DNA from: an uncultured Prochlorococcus sp.
Lineage (GTDB): Bacteria > Cyanobacteriota > Cyanobacteriia > PCC-6307 > Cyanobiaceae
Assembly: GCA_902634515.1 (NCBI GenBank)
Contig: CACPKH010000005.1
Coordinates: 1-64,000, forward strand
Length of the DNA: 64,000 nucleotides
Reading direction: 5' to 3'
Below the pieces are notes generated by a model that saw nothing but the letters and a program-made list of their open reading frames with translations, was not told the origin of the DNA and did no database searches. Shown one piece after another: positions 1-8,700 of the stretch (positions are counted from its first letter, which is position 1; each line of letters opens with the position of its first letter). Position numbers and translations under genes: made by a program.

Positions 1-570
1 GAAATTCTCGAAGTAGCTTACAGGGCGGAGAATGGTGGAAATATCTTTTAGACCATTAAGCAAAATGTATTCTTCAATACACCATTTACTAGAAAAATGT
101 CCAGGGGCCGGTTCATTGTTTAGAGGATCTTTAGGTTTGCAAACTGAACTAAAAACAAAGTGTTTTAAGGTTCCTAGCCTAGACATCTTTTTAACTACAT
201 CTACTAAAATTCGGCCTTGCATTATTTCATATTCACGAACCATACTTCCACGGCCCAGAATCCAGCCTTTGGTAGGAGTGGTATTGCCAAATATTCCGTA
301 AACTTCTGAGAAGCACCTTTCTAAACTTTCAGGTTCTAGTAAATCTCCTTTGATTACCTCTACATTAGGCAAATTGGCCAACTCCTTTGAACGCTTACTA
401 ATAGGCGAGCGAGTAATTGCACGAATGTGAAACATATCAGTCTTTGACAAATGATTTACCACAGCAAAGCCTTGCCTACTCGTAGCCATAGTGACTGCAA
501 TGACAGGCTTAGGGGTTTTAGAAGTAAGATTCTCAGAAAGTGTTAAATCGTTTCGATGAGGGACAAGCAT
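1..570 (-). CDS. NmrA-like NAD(P)-binding protein, 3' end truncated by the window edge
   Basis: Open frame on the minus strand from ATG at 570 running off position 1 (MLVPHRNDLTLSENLTSKTPKPVIAVTMATSRQGFAVVNHLSKTDMFHIRAITRSPISKRSKELANLPNVEVIKGDLLEPESL...). Rossmann-like start and NmrA-type 'VIKGDLLEPESL'. Missing from the ORF track because it has no stop inside the window. Confidence 0.8.
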   Translation of the reverse strand, partial: MLVPHRNDLTLSENLTSKTPKPVIAVTMATSRQGFAVVNHLSKTDMFHIRAITRSPISKRSKELANLPNVEVIKGDLLEPESLERCFSEVYGIFGNTTPTKGWILGRGSMVREYEIMQGRILVDVVKKMSRLGTLKHFVFSSVCKPKDPLNNEPAPGHFSSKWCIEEYILLNGLKDISTILRPVSYFENF

Positions 571-787
571 AGGAGAGAGAGCCAATTGCCAAGGAAAGTT
601 ATAATCTGTGTTAAGAAATGTAAACCATTTCTATCTAATTCGTGGGTTGTCGCTTTCGGAGAGCCAAAACTCAAGCTTGAAAACCGCTTCTGAATAAGTT
701 CTTTGATTTATGAAATGAGTATCATGGAGATATCTCTCCGAAGGTTATAGCTGAATTTTTTAGAAGGTATGCAGATAGATTAGATGG

Positions 788-961
788 ATGATTAGCCTAC
801 TTTCCCTTTTGATTGCTTTCCTATGTCTTCAATCTTATTTTGTATTGCAAATTGTCAGGAATAAAAGGAATGAGCCTCTTATCTTTAATAAGACTCAGAA
901 GTTCTATATTTATCAATGGATGTTGAAGCAATTTGGTTCAATTCATACAAGAAAAGATTAA
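788..961 (+). CDS. small predicted membrane-anchored protein (57 aa)
   Basis: MISLLSLLIAFLCLQSYFVLQIVRNKRNEPLIFNKTQ...; stop overlaps the next ATG (TAATG). Confidence 0.45.
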   Translation: MISLLSLLIAFLCLQSYFVLQIVRNKRNEPLIFNKTQKFYIYQWMLKQFGSIHTRKD

Positions 962-1080
962 TGGAATTCTTTCAGTCTCATGATCTGAACCAGTGGCAAC
1001 TTTGGGCACCTTTAATTGGAGGTATCTTTATATGGATTGGATTGAATCTTCGAGTCGTGAATCTTGAAGATGAAGATTAA
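961..1080 (+). CDS. small predicted single-TM protein (39 aa)
   Basis: MEFFQSHDLNQWQLWAPLIGGIFIWIGLNLRVVNLEDED; 1-nt overlap with the preceding ORF. Confidence 0.45.
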   Translation: MEFFQSHDLNQWQLWAPLIGGIFIWIGLNLRVVNLEDED

Positions 1081-1221
1081 GTGGATAATTAAAGATGAGA
1101 AATGTTTACTATTGAGAAGAGCAAACTAATTGAAAGATCCGAAGAATTTAAGCCAAGCATAAAGTTCTTGAAATAATAGATGCATGCTAGTCCTGTGAAA
1201 ACAACGAATTTCTATATTCAT

Positions 1222-1407
1222 CTATCCAAGCCCTGGAATATTAAATGGTAGCTTGTTGCCTAGTGCTACTAAGTATTCCTGAACTGCTGGGATACGCAAT
1301 AAAGCTAGGGGCGCAATAATATTTAGAACTATCCAAGCCCCTCCTATAATTGGCGCCCATTTGCCAAATTTTTTTAGAAAGCTTTTACTTTCTTTTTTTT
1401 CTGTCAT
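1222..1407 (-). CDS. small predicted membrane protein (61 aa from the second Met)
   Basis: MTEKKESKSFLKKFGKWAPIIGGAWIVLNIIAPLALLRIPAVQEYLVALGNKLPFNIPGLG; hydrophobic segment after a basic N-terminus. Confidence 0.6.
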   Translation of the reverse strand: MTEKKESKSFLKKFGKWAPIIGGAWIVLNIIAPLALLRIPAVQEYLVALGNKLPFNIPGLG

Positions 1408-1624
1408 CGTATTCAAAGAGTTATGCATATTATGCTTTCTAGCTACTTAAAAGACATTTAGTTGATCGAAAATAGAAATGCTCTCTTTTATTAAGAAAGA
1501 ACAAAGCTAGGTATGATTAGAAACTCTCTACGCATGAGGTTTAAGTTTGGTAATCGCTACTCTCTAAAAGGTTTATAAAAAATATATCCTAATGATTGGT
1601 TCGTGCATTTGAGATTATTAGTTT

Positions 1625-1837
1625 ATGAAGAACTTTTTAGCCAGTGACAGATCTAGATGGATATTTGTAATTGCATTGATTTCAATTGGAGCAGGCTTAA
1701 CTGCTAAAAATGTTATTTCTTATCCAACAGAGTGCATGAAAGAAGAGATGGCATCTGGATGGAACTCTTTAGAAGGTTCCGATGATATAGAAGGTGCATC
1801 GCTTGAAAATTCAATTACAAAGACTTTCCCCAATTAG
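1625..1837 (+). CDS. hypothetical protein with N-terminal hydrophobic segment
   Basis: 70-aa ORF. Confidence 0.45.
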   Translation: MKNFLASDRSRWIFVIALISIGAGLTAKNVISYPTECMKEEMASGWNSLEGSDDIEGASLENSITKTFPN

Positions 1838-1849
1838 CTTAAGAAAAAA

Positions 1850-1954
1850 ATGAGTGAACCAAATACAGACTTAAAGCCTAAATATCCATTGGCTATTCTC
1901 TTGGTTGTTTCAGGAGTCGCATTGTCAATAGCTCCTTTCTTCTTTATGAAGTAG
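1850..1954 (+). CDS. single-TM small protein (34 aa)
   Basis: MSEPNTDLKPKYPLAILLVVSGVALSIAPFFFMK; hydrophilic N-terminus then one TM helix. Confidence 0.5.
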   Translation: MSEPNTDLKPKYPLAILLVVSGVALSIAPFFFMK

Positions 1955-1969
1955 CCAGATAAGCATCTT

Positions 1970-2086
1970 TTAAATCATCAGTGATGTTGGATCTATAAGA
2001 CCTCCAATTAATCCGATCATTATTGCGAAAAACGTAATAACAATTAGAGCAATGGGCCAGATAAATCTAAGCTGGAGTCGATTCAT
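1970..2086 (-). CDS. single-TM small protein (38 aa)
   Basis: MNRLQLRFIWPIALIVITFFAIMIGLIGGLIDPTSLMI; convergent with 1850..1954. Confidence 0.55.
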   Translation of the reverse strand: MNRLQLRFIWPIALIVITFFAIMIGLIGGLIDPTSLMI

Positions 2087-2202
2087 AGTTAATTCCTCAA
2101 CAAGATCTATTTAGCATCATTAATTAGAGATTAGGCTTCTTCACCTTAATGAAGTGCTTTTTATTTAATGATTAATATTTTTAGTTATTTAAATACTCAT
2201 AA

Positions 2203-2235
2203 GAATAAGGGGGGCTTGTTATGTCCCCCTTATTC
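2203..2235 (-). terminator. hairpin terminator downstream of the minus-strand ORF ending at 2276
   Basis: 11-bp perfect stem GAATAAGGGGG (2203-2213) / CCCCCTTATTC (2225-2235). Confidence 0.55.
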
Positions 2236-2275
2236 ATGTCCTTAGTGATTTTCATCACTCGATCAATTAAAAGGA

Positions 2276-2584
2276 TTAAGAATCAATAGAAGATCCTCCA
2301 TCTTTTTCAGAAACTTTTTTAGTTTTTTCCTCTGTTAGCTTTAACGCTTTTAGATCTGCTTGAATTTCTTTCTCACGCTCATTAATGTGTTTAATTTGTG
2401 AGTGATAGGTCTTCTCAAGCCTCTTGCGTGAAGCCGCCAGGTTTCTCAATTCATCTTGTTGGCGATTATGCCTAAGCTCTTTTAGTTGACTATCGGAAAC
2501 AACATAAACAGTTCTCGTTGGAGAAAAGAAAGAGTCGGCAAAGAAAGAGTCGGCAAAGAAAGTTTCGATTAATGATGTATGCAT
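2276..2584 (-). CDS. hypothetical charged coiled-coil-like protein
   Basis: C-terminal part of the 132-aa ORF; internal Met start (MHTSLIETFFADSFFADSFFSPTR...) chosen over the upstream extension. Confidence 0.4.
   Translation of the reverse strand: MHTSLIETFFADSFFADSFFSPTRTVYVVSDSQLKELRHNRQQDELRNLAASRKRLEKTYHSQIKHINEREKEIQADLKALKLTEEKTKKVSEKDGGSSIDS
2525..2562. repeat. 15-bp tandem repeat, about 2.5 copies
   Basis: AAAGAAAGAGTCGGC x2 followed by AAAGAAAG; encodes FFADS repeats on the minus strand. Confidence 0.9.
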
Positions 2585-2933
2585 GATGTTCTGTATGTGA
2601 ACACAACTAGTTTGAACTGATTTGTAAAAAGTAATGAGGATATAAACCGAATTAATCTTTACGGTAAATATCACTTACTTCGGTTACTACAACTAAAAGG
2701 TCGAGGAAACCCATAGGCATAGATATCCTATTTATCTACTTTTACTTTTGTCTTAGAAGAGATTGGATGATCAATTTAGTTGTTTTAGGTAAAGAATCTA
2801 CTAAGAGGACACAGCATCATTTCCCAGTTAGCAATTCTCAAATGCTTTGCCTTATAAGTTGACAATCGAAGTTGGCATAGCTTCTATGCCTAATTTGAGT
2901 TTTCATCAGATCTTTTAAACTAATTAAATGTGT

Positions 2934-3086
2934 TTAAAAGTAATTCCCTTTGAGATACCTTTCCATGCAGATTGCTAGGCAATCATCATGATTTTCGTTA
3001 ATTGAACAATAAGTTGTGCACTCAAAATAATCATCTATCGCTTCGTTTCTCTCTTCATTGCTGATTTTGCTAAGGGGGTTATTCAT
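2934..3086 (-). CDS. small acidic twin-CX3C protein (50 aa)
   Basis: MNNPLSKISNEERNEAIDDYFECTTYCSINENHDDCLAICMERYLKGNYF; CX3C-X8-CX3C. Confidence 0.6.
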   Translation of the reverse strand: MNNPLSKISNEERNEAIDDYFECTTYCSINENHDDCLAICMERYLKGNYF

Positions 3087-3267
3087 AAGAGGTCTCTTTG
3101 ATTGTTACCAATAGCTTATCGATTGGATACATCTTTGCCATCAGCATTACCTCCTAAACTTTGAGGGCTAGTTTTTAGTAAAAGGATTGTTTTGGTTTGG
3201 TATAGCTAAGAAAGCTTGCTTTAGAGGGTATTTCAAGGATTATTAGTGAAGGATAAATTGTTTCAGT

Positions 3268-3486
3268 ATGAATGATGAGAACTGGAAAGAGGAATTCAAA
3301 AAATGGAAGCCTAATCTAAAGCCTTTCAAAATTAAACTTCTTGAAGAAGGAGCGACTAGTCAGAGTCAGGCACTAATGATTAATGACATGTGGTGCGAAT
3401 GGAAAGATCTTGCTGTGAAGAGAAAACTCAATGAAATTGCAGGAAAATCTTTGGAGATAGAAGACCCTTGGTATGAAAGAAACTGA
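3268..3486 (+). CDS. hypothetical soluble protein
   Basis: 72-aa charged ORF, MNDENWKEEFKKWKPNLKPFKIKLLEEGAT... Confidence 0.55.
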   Translation: MNDENWKEEFKKWKPNLKPFKIKLLEEGATSQSQALMINDMWCEWKDLAVKRKLNEIAGKSLEIEDPWYERN

Positions 3487-3627
3487 AATTGCCTCACCTT
3501 ATGGATAAGTAGATAGGCTTATTAAGCTTGGTTTAAAACCTTTTAAAGAAAGATTATTAGAGATTATTAGATACTTTGTTTTTACTGGCAAAATGGTAGA
3601 AATGCTTGGAATAAAAAGGTCTTCCAA

Positions 3628-3813
3628 ATGAAACGCTTTCTTTTTTTAGTAGTAGATACTTTGCAAAACCAAATGGAAGCTAAGTACCAAGAAAAATCAA
3701 TGTTGACTGATTTGTTTATTGAAAATAAGTTTTGGGGATGGGTTGGATTGACTGGAATTGCTATTTCTATAGGAATAATCATTTGGAGCTTTTATCCAAA
3801 TGATGAAAGCTAA
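3628..3813 (+). CDS. small predicted membrane protein (start uncertain; alternative ATG at 3700)
   Basis: C-terminal ...MLTDLFIENKFWGWVGLTGIAISIGIIIWSFYPNDES with one TM. Confidence 0.45.
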   Translation: MKRFLFLVVDTLQNQMEAKYQEKSMLTDLFIENKFWGWVGLTGIAISIGIIIWSFYPNDES

Positions 3814-4300
3814 ATATTGAAAACATATTGCTTAGTTTTCTTCAAATATTCATTCCATTTGATTCTCTAAGTCTGAAAACCCTTTTTAAGAAAAAGAAAT
3901 CAATAGAATCTATACCTTTTTATCTTCTCTTCCCATCATCGATTTTTTGTTGGCTTAAATTTAATTCGAATTCTTTACAGCTTAGCTATTAGCAAATCAT
4001 CTTTCAGGGTTCAAATTTATTAGCTCTTTGCAAGTTTCTTATTTGTGGTTATTTCTTACGGATGGTTGCAACATTATTTATTTGTAACCGAACATAGCCC
4101 AGAAGTACAAGATCAAATGATGACTATATAGAGATTAAGATTAAATCAATCACTAAATAAGATCTAGTTTAATAGACATGGTAGTTGGCTGAATTTAATG
4201 CAAGATAAGCAACGTTTACTTGCATCAATCCAGCTGGGCTTTGTATGTCCTAATTAGATTAGAAGGAAGTTTTATCTAAAAAAGCTAATTGAAGCTGAAA

Positions 4301-4486
4301 TTATTTTTTTACTATTGCTGGGTAAATATCCTTTGCATAGAAACTTGTAAAACCTTCCTTAGCTCTCCATCGGAAAAGTACTATGTGAACTGGGATTACG
4401 AACAAAGCATGAAAGAAAGTTAGTAGAAAGAAATCCCATGGAATGCCAGGTTGGCCATACATTGCGAAAAGATTTAATGAATGCAT
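4301..4486 (-). CDS. small predicted membrane protein
   Basis: 61-aa ORF MHSLNLFAMYGQPGIPWDFFLLTFFHALFVIPVHIVLFRWRAKEG... Confidence 0.5.
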   Translation of the reverse strand: MHSLNLFAMYGQPGIPWDFFLLTFFHALFVIPVHIVLFRWRAKEGFTSFYAKDIYPAIVKK

Positions 4487-4686
4487 TGTTTAAATGGATC
4501 AGCCGTTAAAGAATATTGTGACTCAATTTCGTTCAATATTAGAATCATTTTTTAAAAGTTAATGCCTTTTAAATAATTAAACCTACCTATCCTTACTTCA
4601 AGAAAGGATTCAGGATTGAAAACCTAAGCCTAGTAGGGCTTTTCAATGAGATCCCTTTTTAGGGGACAAGATTTTTTTTCTAAGGA

Positions 4687-5310
4687 ATGAACCTAATCAA
4701 ATTTTTACTGATTGATTTAACTTTGATACTTGTAGGGTTTCCTTTGTTGTTTATCTTTCAAAGAAGAAAAGGCAAAGCTTCTTTTTTGCAAAGTTTTAAT
4801 AATAATGGATTCTTAGATCAGACTCCTATAGAGCTTCCTACTCAACAGCAACTCTTGGCATTGGAGAAACAGGCTAAATTAGAAGGTTCTGGAATTGAAT
4901 CTGAGTGCTTGATTGGCTTGTGGAAATTTGTCTCCGTATGGAAGCCTGCATCAGATAATGAAGATTTAATCGCAAGCTCATTACTTCGTTTTTTCTCGGC
5001 AACTTTAGAGCTGAAAGAAGATGACTCTAAGAATTTTTCTATTAGCAATTCTATTCAATTTGGATTATTCTCAATTCGATTTTCAGGGGGTGGCTATTTA
5101 AAAGGAAATCAACCGTTATTAATTTTCTTTTTTAAACATATAGAATTTAAAGCAGGCTCTAGAATTTTGTTTACTAGATCTCTTGATATACCAGAAGAAA
5201 AAAACAGACCTTTTTTTTCTTTGATTGCAAAGGCAAAAAATTGTAACTGGCTTTCAGCAAGAGGTAGAGGAGGGGGACTTGCCGTATGGCTGAAAAATGA
5301 GAATTCCTAG
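4687..5310 (+). CDS. hypothetical protein, N-terminal membrane anchor
   Basis: 207-aa ORF; MNLIKFLLIDLTLILVGFPLLFIFQRRKGK then a soluble domain. Confidence 0.7.
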   Translation: MNLIKFLLIDLTLILVGFPLLFIFQRRKGKASFLQSFNNNGFLDQTPIELPTQQQLLALEKQAKLEGSGIESECLIGLWKFVSVWKPASDNEDLIASSLLRFFSATLELKEDDSKNFSISNSIQFGLFSIRFSGGGYLKGNQPLLIFFFKHIEFKAGSRILFTRSLDIPEEKNRPFFSLIAKAKNCNWLSARGRGGGLAVWLKNENS

Positions 5311-5443
5311 TTTTATACGTTAAAGATTTTATTGCTTAAGATTTAGGCCATAGGTCTCATTGTATTTATTCACAATGGGAGTTCCCTCTTATTTCTTAGA
5401 GTGGTTCTGTTTAATAAGAGAATGCTTTTGAGTGTGATACCTT

Positions 5444-5623
5444 TTAACCTGCCGAATTTAATTTGATCCAATCAAAAATTAAATATATAGCAAATAGTAC
5501 TCCAAAATATAAAGGCAGCCTTGGGTACTTGCTTAAAAACCCAGGGGATTTTGAGGTTATTTTTGACTTCTTGGGATTCTTTGGAGTCAACCCCTTTTCT
5601 TTTCTTCTTTTAGCTTCTCCCAT
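5444..5623 (-). CDS. DUF2839-like small membrane protein
   Basis: MGEAKRRKEKGLTPKNPKK...LYFGVLFAIYLIFDWIKL: 'MGEAKRRK' start plus C-terminal TM. The ORF track start (5773) may be an extension. Confidence 0.6.
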   Translation of the reverse strand: MGEAKRRKEKGLTPKNPKKSKITSKSPGFLSKYPRLPLYFGVLFAIYLIFDWIKLNSAG

Positions 5624-5911
5624 AGAACGGATTGCTCGTGCAGATTTAATAAATTCATTTTGCCAGAATTCATTAGCTTTAGCTTTTTGTTTAGATAAGG
5701 CATATTTTGTTTTTTTACCTTTAACAGCTCTAAATACTTTCATTAATAGATCATCGGTTAAATTGATTTTCAAGACATTCCTTTGCCCTCTTTTAGATAA
5801 GGAAAATTAACTTGCGCTTGTAAAAAATAACTTTTTGACTTTTGTCTAAGCTCCTGACGTAATTCTTGCAATAGTTTTCTTATGCTTTTTATGTTCACCC
5901 TTGAAAATTAA

Positions 5912-6001
5912 ATGGATCTTTTAAAAACAGTTGTCTTGTGTTTGTTTATTGGATGGGTTCTTTCAAAAGGGATACTTTTTGTCTTGACAAAGATGGGTTA
6001 A
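5912..6001 (+). CDS. candidate single-TM micropeptide (29 aa)
   Basis: MDLLKTVVLCLFIGWVLSKGILFVLTKMG. Confidence 0.35.
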   Translation: MDLLKTVVLCLFIGWVLSKGILFVLTKMG

Positions 6002-6237
6002 AGGAATGCCATTATCTTTTTCAAAGCCTCTAGGCCGAAAGCTTTTTTCTTTCTGCTATTGATACTTAAAGAGATTCTTAAAAGCTTTTTGAAAGCAATA
6101 TAGATTCTTTGAACAAATTGCTCCTAGTCCTTGAAAGGCTTCTTTTGACATGACTGAAATATTTAATTGGCCTCATAAACTATGACAAGAAATACATGAA
6201 ACACCATAGATAGTGTTTCAAATAAGAAATAGTACTC

Positions 6238-6309
6238 ATGTTTGCGCTAGGCATGCTTATTATACTTATTGTTAAGCTGGGTGATGGGGATTGTCCTGCT
6301 TATAGATGA
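6238..6309 (+). CDS. candidate micropeptide (23 aa)
   Basis: MFALGMLIILIVKLGDGDCPAYR, followed directly by a terminator hairpin. Confidence 0.3.
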   Translation: MFALGMLIILIVKLGDGDCPAYR

Positions 6310-6314
6310 AGGCT

Positions 6315-6340
6315 TCCTCCTTATAAGGAGGATTTTTTTT
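6315..6340 (+). terminator. rho-independent terminator
   Basis: TCCTCCTTATAAGGAGGA palindrome followed by a T run. Confidence 0.8.
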
Positions 6341-6426
6341 GATTACTTTTTGAAAGTATTTTTATCGCTTCCTTATTTGATTGACTCCCTTAATGGGATA
6401 TCTTTATAGAATAGGACAAATGATTA

Positions 6427-6621
6427 ATGGCACTTAAAGATAAATTCTTCACAAGAGTTTTTAGTAGCGAAGGCACCGAAAAAAGCCAAGAGGGAGTAGT
6501 AGAACCTATGAAGCCTGAAAAGATATTGCCTGTTGCCCGGATAGTCATTACAGCTATTGTCGCAGGAATATGCATTGCACCAATAGCTATTAATGTCATA
6601 AAACAAGGAGGGTTGTCATAA
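6427..6621 (+). CDS. small predicted membrane protein (64 aa)
   Basis: MALKDKFFTRVFSSEGTEKSQEGVVEPMKPEKILPVARIVITAIVAGICIAPIAINVIKQGGLS; one TM. Confidence 0.55.
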   Translation: MALKDKFFTRVFSSEGTEKSQEGVVEPMKPEKILPVARIVITAIVAGICIAPIAINVIKQGGLS

Positions 6622-6749
6622 GTTATTTGGGTCCAGTTAGAAAGAATTCAGCTTCAAGGCTTCTTAAGCAAAAAGATGCTATCTAATTGAAGTGATTATC
6701 TTATGAACTGTTGTATTAGATTTTTTGATTTAAATTTTAATTATCAGCT

Positions 6750-7025
6750 TTATAGCTTTTTCTTTTGTCGACCCCACCAGATCCATCTGGTAACAATCAA
6801 AATTGGTATAAAACGTACTAATTGATGGATTAAATTAAGTAAGGGGGAAAATGGATTTACTTCTCCAATAACAAAGGCATAGATTCCGATCCAAAGTTTA
6901 GTAACAGGAGCGGGTCCTAAAACAGGAGTGTTAAGTTTCAGCCAAAAGATAATAAAGACTATATTTATCAAAAGAGAAACTATATGTCGATTATGTTTCC
7001 TTTTTAGAAGTTGAGAGACTTTCAT
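6750..7025 (-). CDS. hypothetical membrane protein
   Basis: 91-aa ORF with two hydrophobic segments. Confidence 0.6.
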   Translation of the reverse strand: MKVSQLLKRKHNRHIVSLLINIVFIIFWLKLNTPVLGPAPVTKLWIGIYAFVIGEVNPFSPLLNLIHQLVRFIPILIVTRWIWWGRQKKKL

Positions 7026-7071
7026 TTTTTAGAATCTAGGTTTATCTTGTTTTTTTGGAGATTGTACTGTA

Positions 7072-7473
7072 TTAATTCCTTTTAGATGTAAGCAGATTCT
7101 CGAGGTTGGGCCATGCATCAAGTAGTTCTTTAATTGCCTTTCTGTTTGGGGTATATAAAATACAAGAGAATGCACTAATTAAATAAAGTAAAAACCACCA
7201 TTGACTTATTGCAAAGATTGAAAAGAATGAAAAAACAAAACTACCTAAGAAAACAAAAAATAAGGATCTATTAATAATCTCCAAAGGTGGTGATCTCCTT
7301 GCTTTTTTAAATGGCTTCCTAGCAAATTCTTCTCTCTTTTTCTCTTCTAGGTCTTCTTTTTTTATCCTAGCCTCTTCTTTATCCAAGGCATCAATTGTTT
7401 TTCCAAGGTCTGCGATTTCTTCGCTTGTTAAATTCTTTAAGGGGTTAGAGTCTCTTTCAGATTTAAGAATCAT
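7072..7473 (-). CDS. hypothetical protein: charged N-terminus plus TM hairpin
   Basis: 133-aa ORF. Confidence 0.7.
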   Translation of the reverse strand: MILKSERDSNPLKNLTSEEIADLGKTIDALDKEEARIKKEDLEEKKREEFARKPFKKARRSPPLEIINRSLFFVFLGSFVFSFFSIFAISQWWFLLYLISAFSCILYTPNRKAIKELLDAWPNLENLLTSKRN

Positions 7474-7609
7474 TTAAGTCTCTTCCTTTTGAGTAATCAA
7501 TATATTCTAGTCACTCATAAAAAACTTTACTTTTTGGAAATTAGAAGGAAGAAATATCTAATAGGTAGATTTAACTTAATTTTCTTTTAACTTTTAATAG
7601 TGAAAATTA

Positions 7610-7945
7610 TTATGTAATCGTCTTGTCAGATTGATTTGAAGATGGTTTTGGTGGAATGAGGTTTTGTAGTTGAATAGCAAGCTTTTCGCAGGAAGTATTT
7701 TTTTGGAGATAAGGTTCATCACTTCTGACTTCAATTGAACATTCTCGAATGCTTTTATTAGTCCATGAAATTATGACTTTAACTTTAGATTGGTAATTAA
7801 CTGCTTGAATAGGTTCCTCAGCGAAGATCTGGGCATGACTGCTGAATTCCTTTGAGATATTTAGGCCAGCTTTCTCTAAGAGGCTTTCAAAGCTTGTAAA
7901 TAAGCAGTCATTATCTAAATTACTTAGGTAGCGGAAGTAAGCCAT
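7610..7945 (-). CDS. conserved hypothetical soluble protein
   Basis: 111-aa ORF. Confidence 0.7.
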   Translation of the reverse strand: MAYFRYLSNLDNDCLFTSFESLLEKAGLNISKEFSSHAQIFAEEPIQAVNYQSKVKVIISWTNKSIRECSIEVRSDEPYLQKNTSCEKLAIQLQNLIPPKPSSNQSDKTIT

Positions 7946-8109
7946 ACTTTATAAAGACATTGAGAAAACACCCAACAATCTACCCATAAATGGGTAGTCC
8001 CCTTATTTATTTATATCAAGCGACTTGGCCCTTATGTAAAACTTTTATGTCTCCTTAATGTTTTGCAGGCTTTTATGTTTTCAATTATTCTTTTATTTAG
8101 AAAGTTATT

Positions 8110-8700
8110 TTGGCATTGCTTGATGTCTTGATAGTTGAAGATGATCTAATCCTTTTGGATTTTTTGACTCAAGAGGTTTCTAATCAGATCAATGTTCCTG
8201 AGAGAAGAGTAAGGAAGGCATCTTCTCTTGAAAAAGCTCGATATTTAATTTCTCAGAAAATACCCGATTGGCTTTTGCTTGATCTTCGCCTTCCAGATGG
8301 TTCAGGTGTTGAATTAGCCCAGGAGTTTGTTCGAGATAATTTAAAAGCAAAAATAATAATACTTACAGCTCAAGCTGATCAATTTGCTTTGCCTGCAGAC
8401 CTATTAAAAAATATCCATGCATTACTTAATAAGGCAGATGGATTGGCTCCTTTGCGGGAAGCAGTTTGGGATGTTTGTAGGAGCTTAGATAGGGATCTTC
8501 CTGATTTAAATGCTCTTACTCCAAGACAATTAGAGTTTTTAAGACTTATTGGAGAAGGCCTAGATACTGCCCAAATTTCAAAGCAATTGAATATTAGTTT
8601 CTCTACAGCTCAGACACATAGGCGGCAAATTACACGAAAATTAGGAGTTAAAGGTTCTGCCTTGGTAACTCTTTCAAGGAACCTACCTAATGTTTCATAA
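8110..8700 (+). CDS. response regulator, NarL/LuxR type (TTG start)
   Basis: Receiver motifs VEDD, LLLDLRLPDGSG, ITILTAQ-like IIILTAQ; C-terminal HTH LTPRQLEFLRLIGEGLDTAQISKQLNISFSTAQTHRRQITRKLG. Confidence 0.9.
   Translation: MALLDVLIVEDDLILLDFLTQEVSNQINVPERRVRKASSLEKARYLISQKIPDWLLLDLRLPDGSGVELAQEFVRDNLKAKIIILTAQADQFALPADLLKNIHALLNKADGLAPLREAVWDVCRSLDRDLPDLNALTPRQLEFLRLIGEGLDTAQISKQLNISFSTAQTHRRQITRKLGVKGSALVTLSRNLPNVS

Noticed and set aside
32-301. 89-aa plus-strand ORF
   Set aside because: Antisense to the truncated NmrA-like gene running off the left edge.
5463-5810. 115-aa plus-strand ORF
   Set aside because: Antisense to the DUF2839-like gene, whose MGEAKRRK motif is recognisable.
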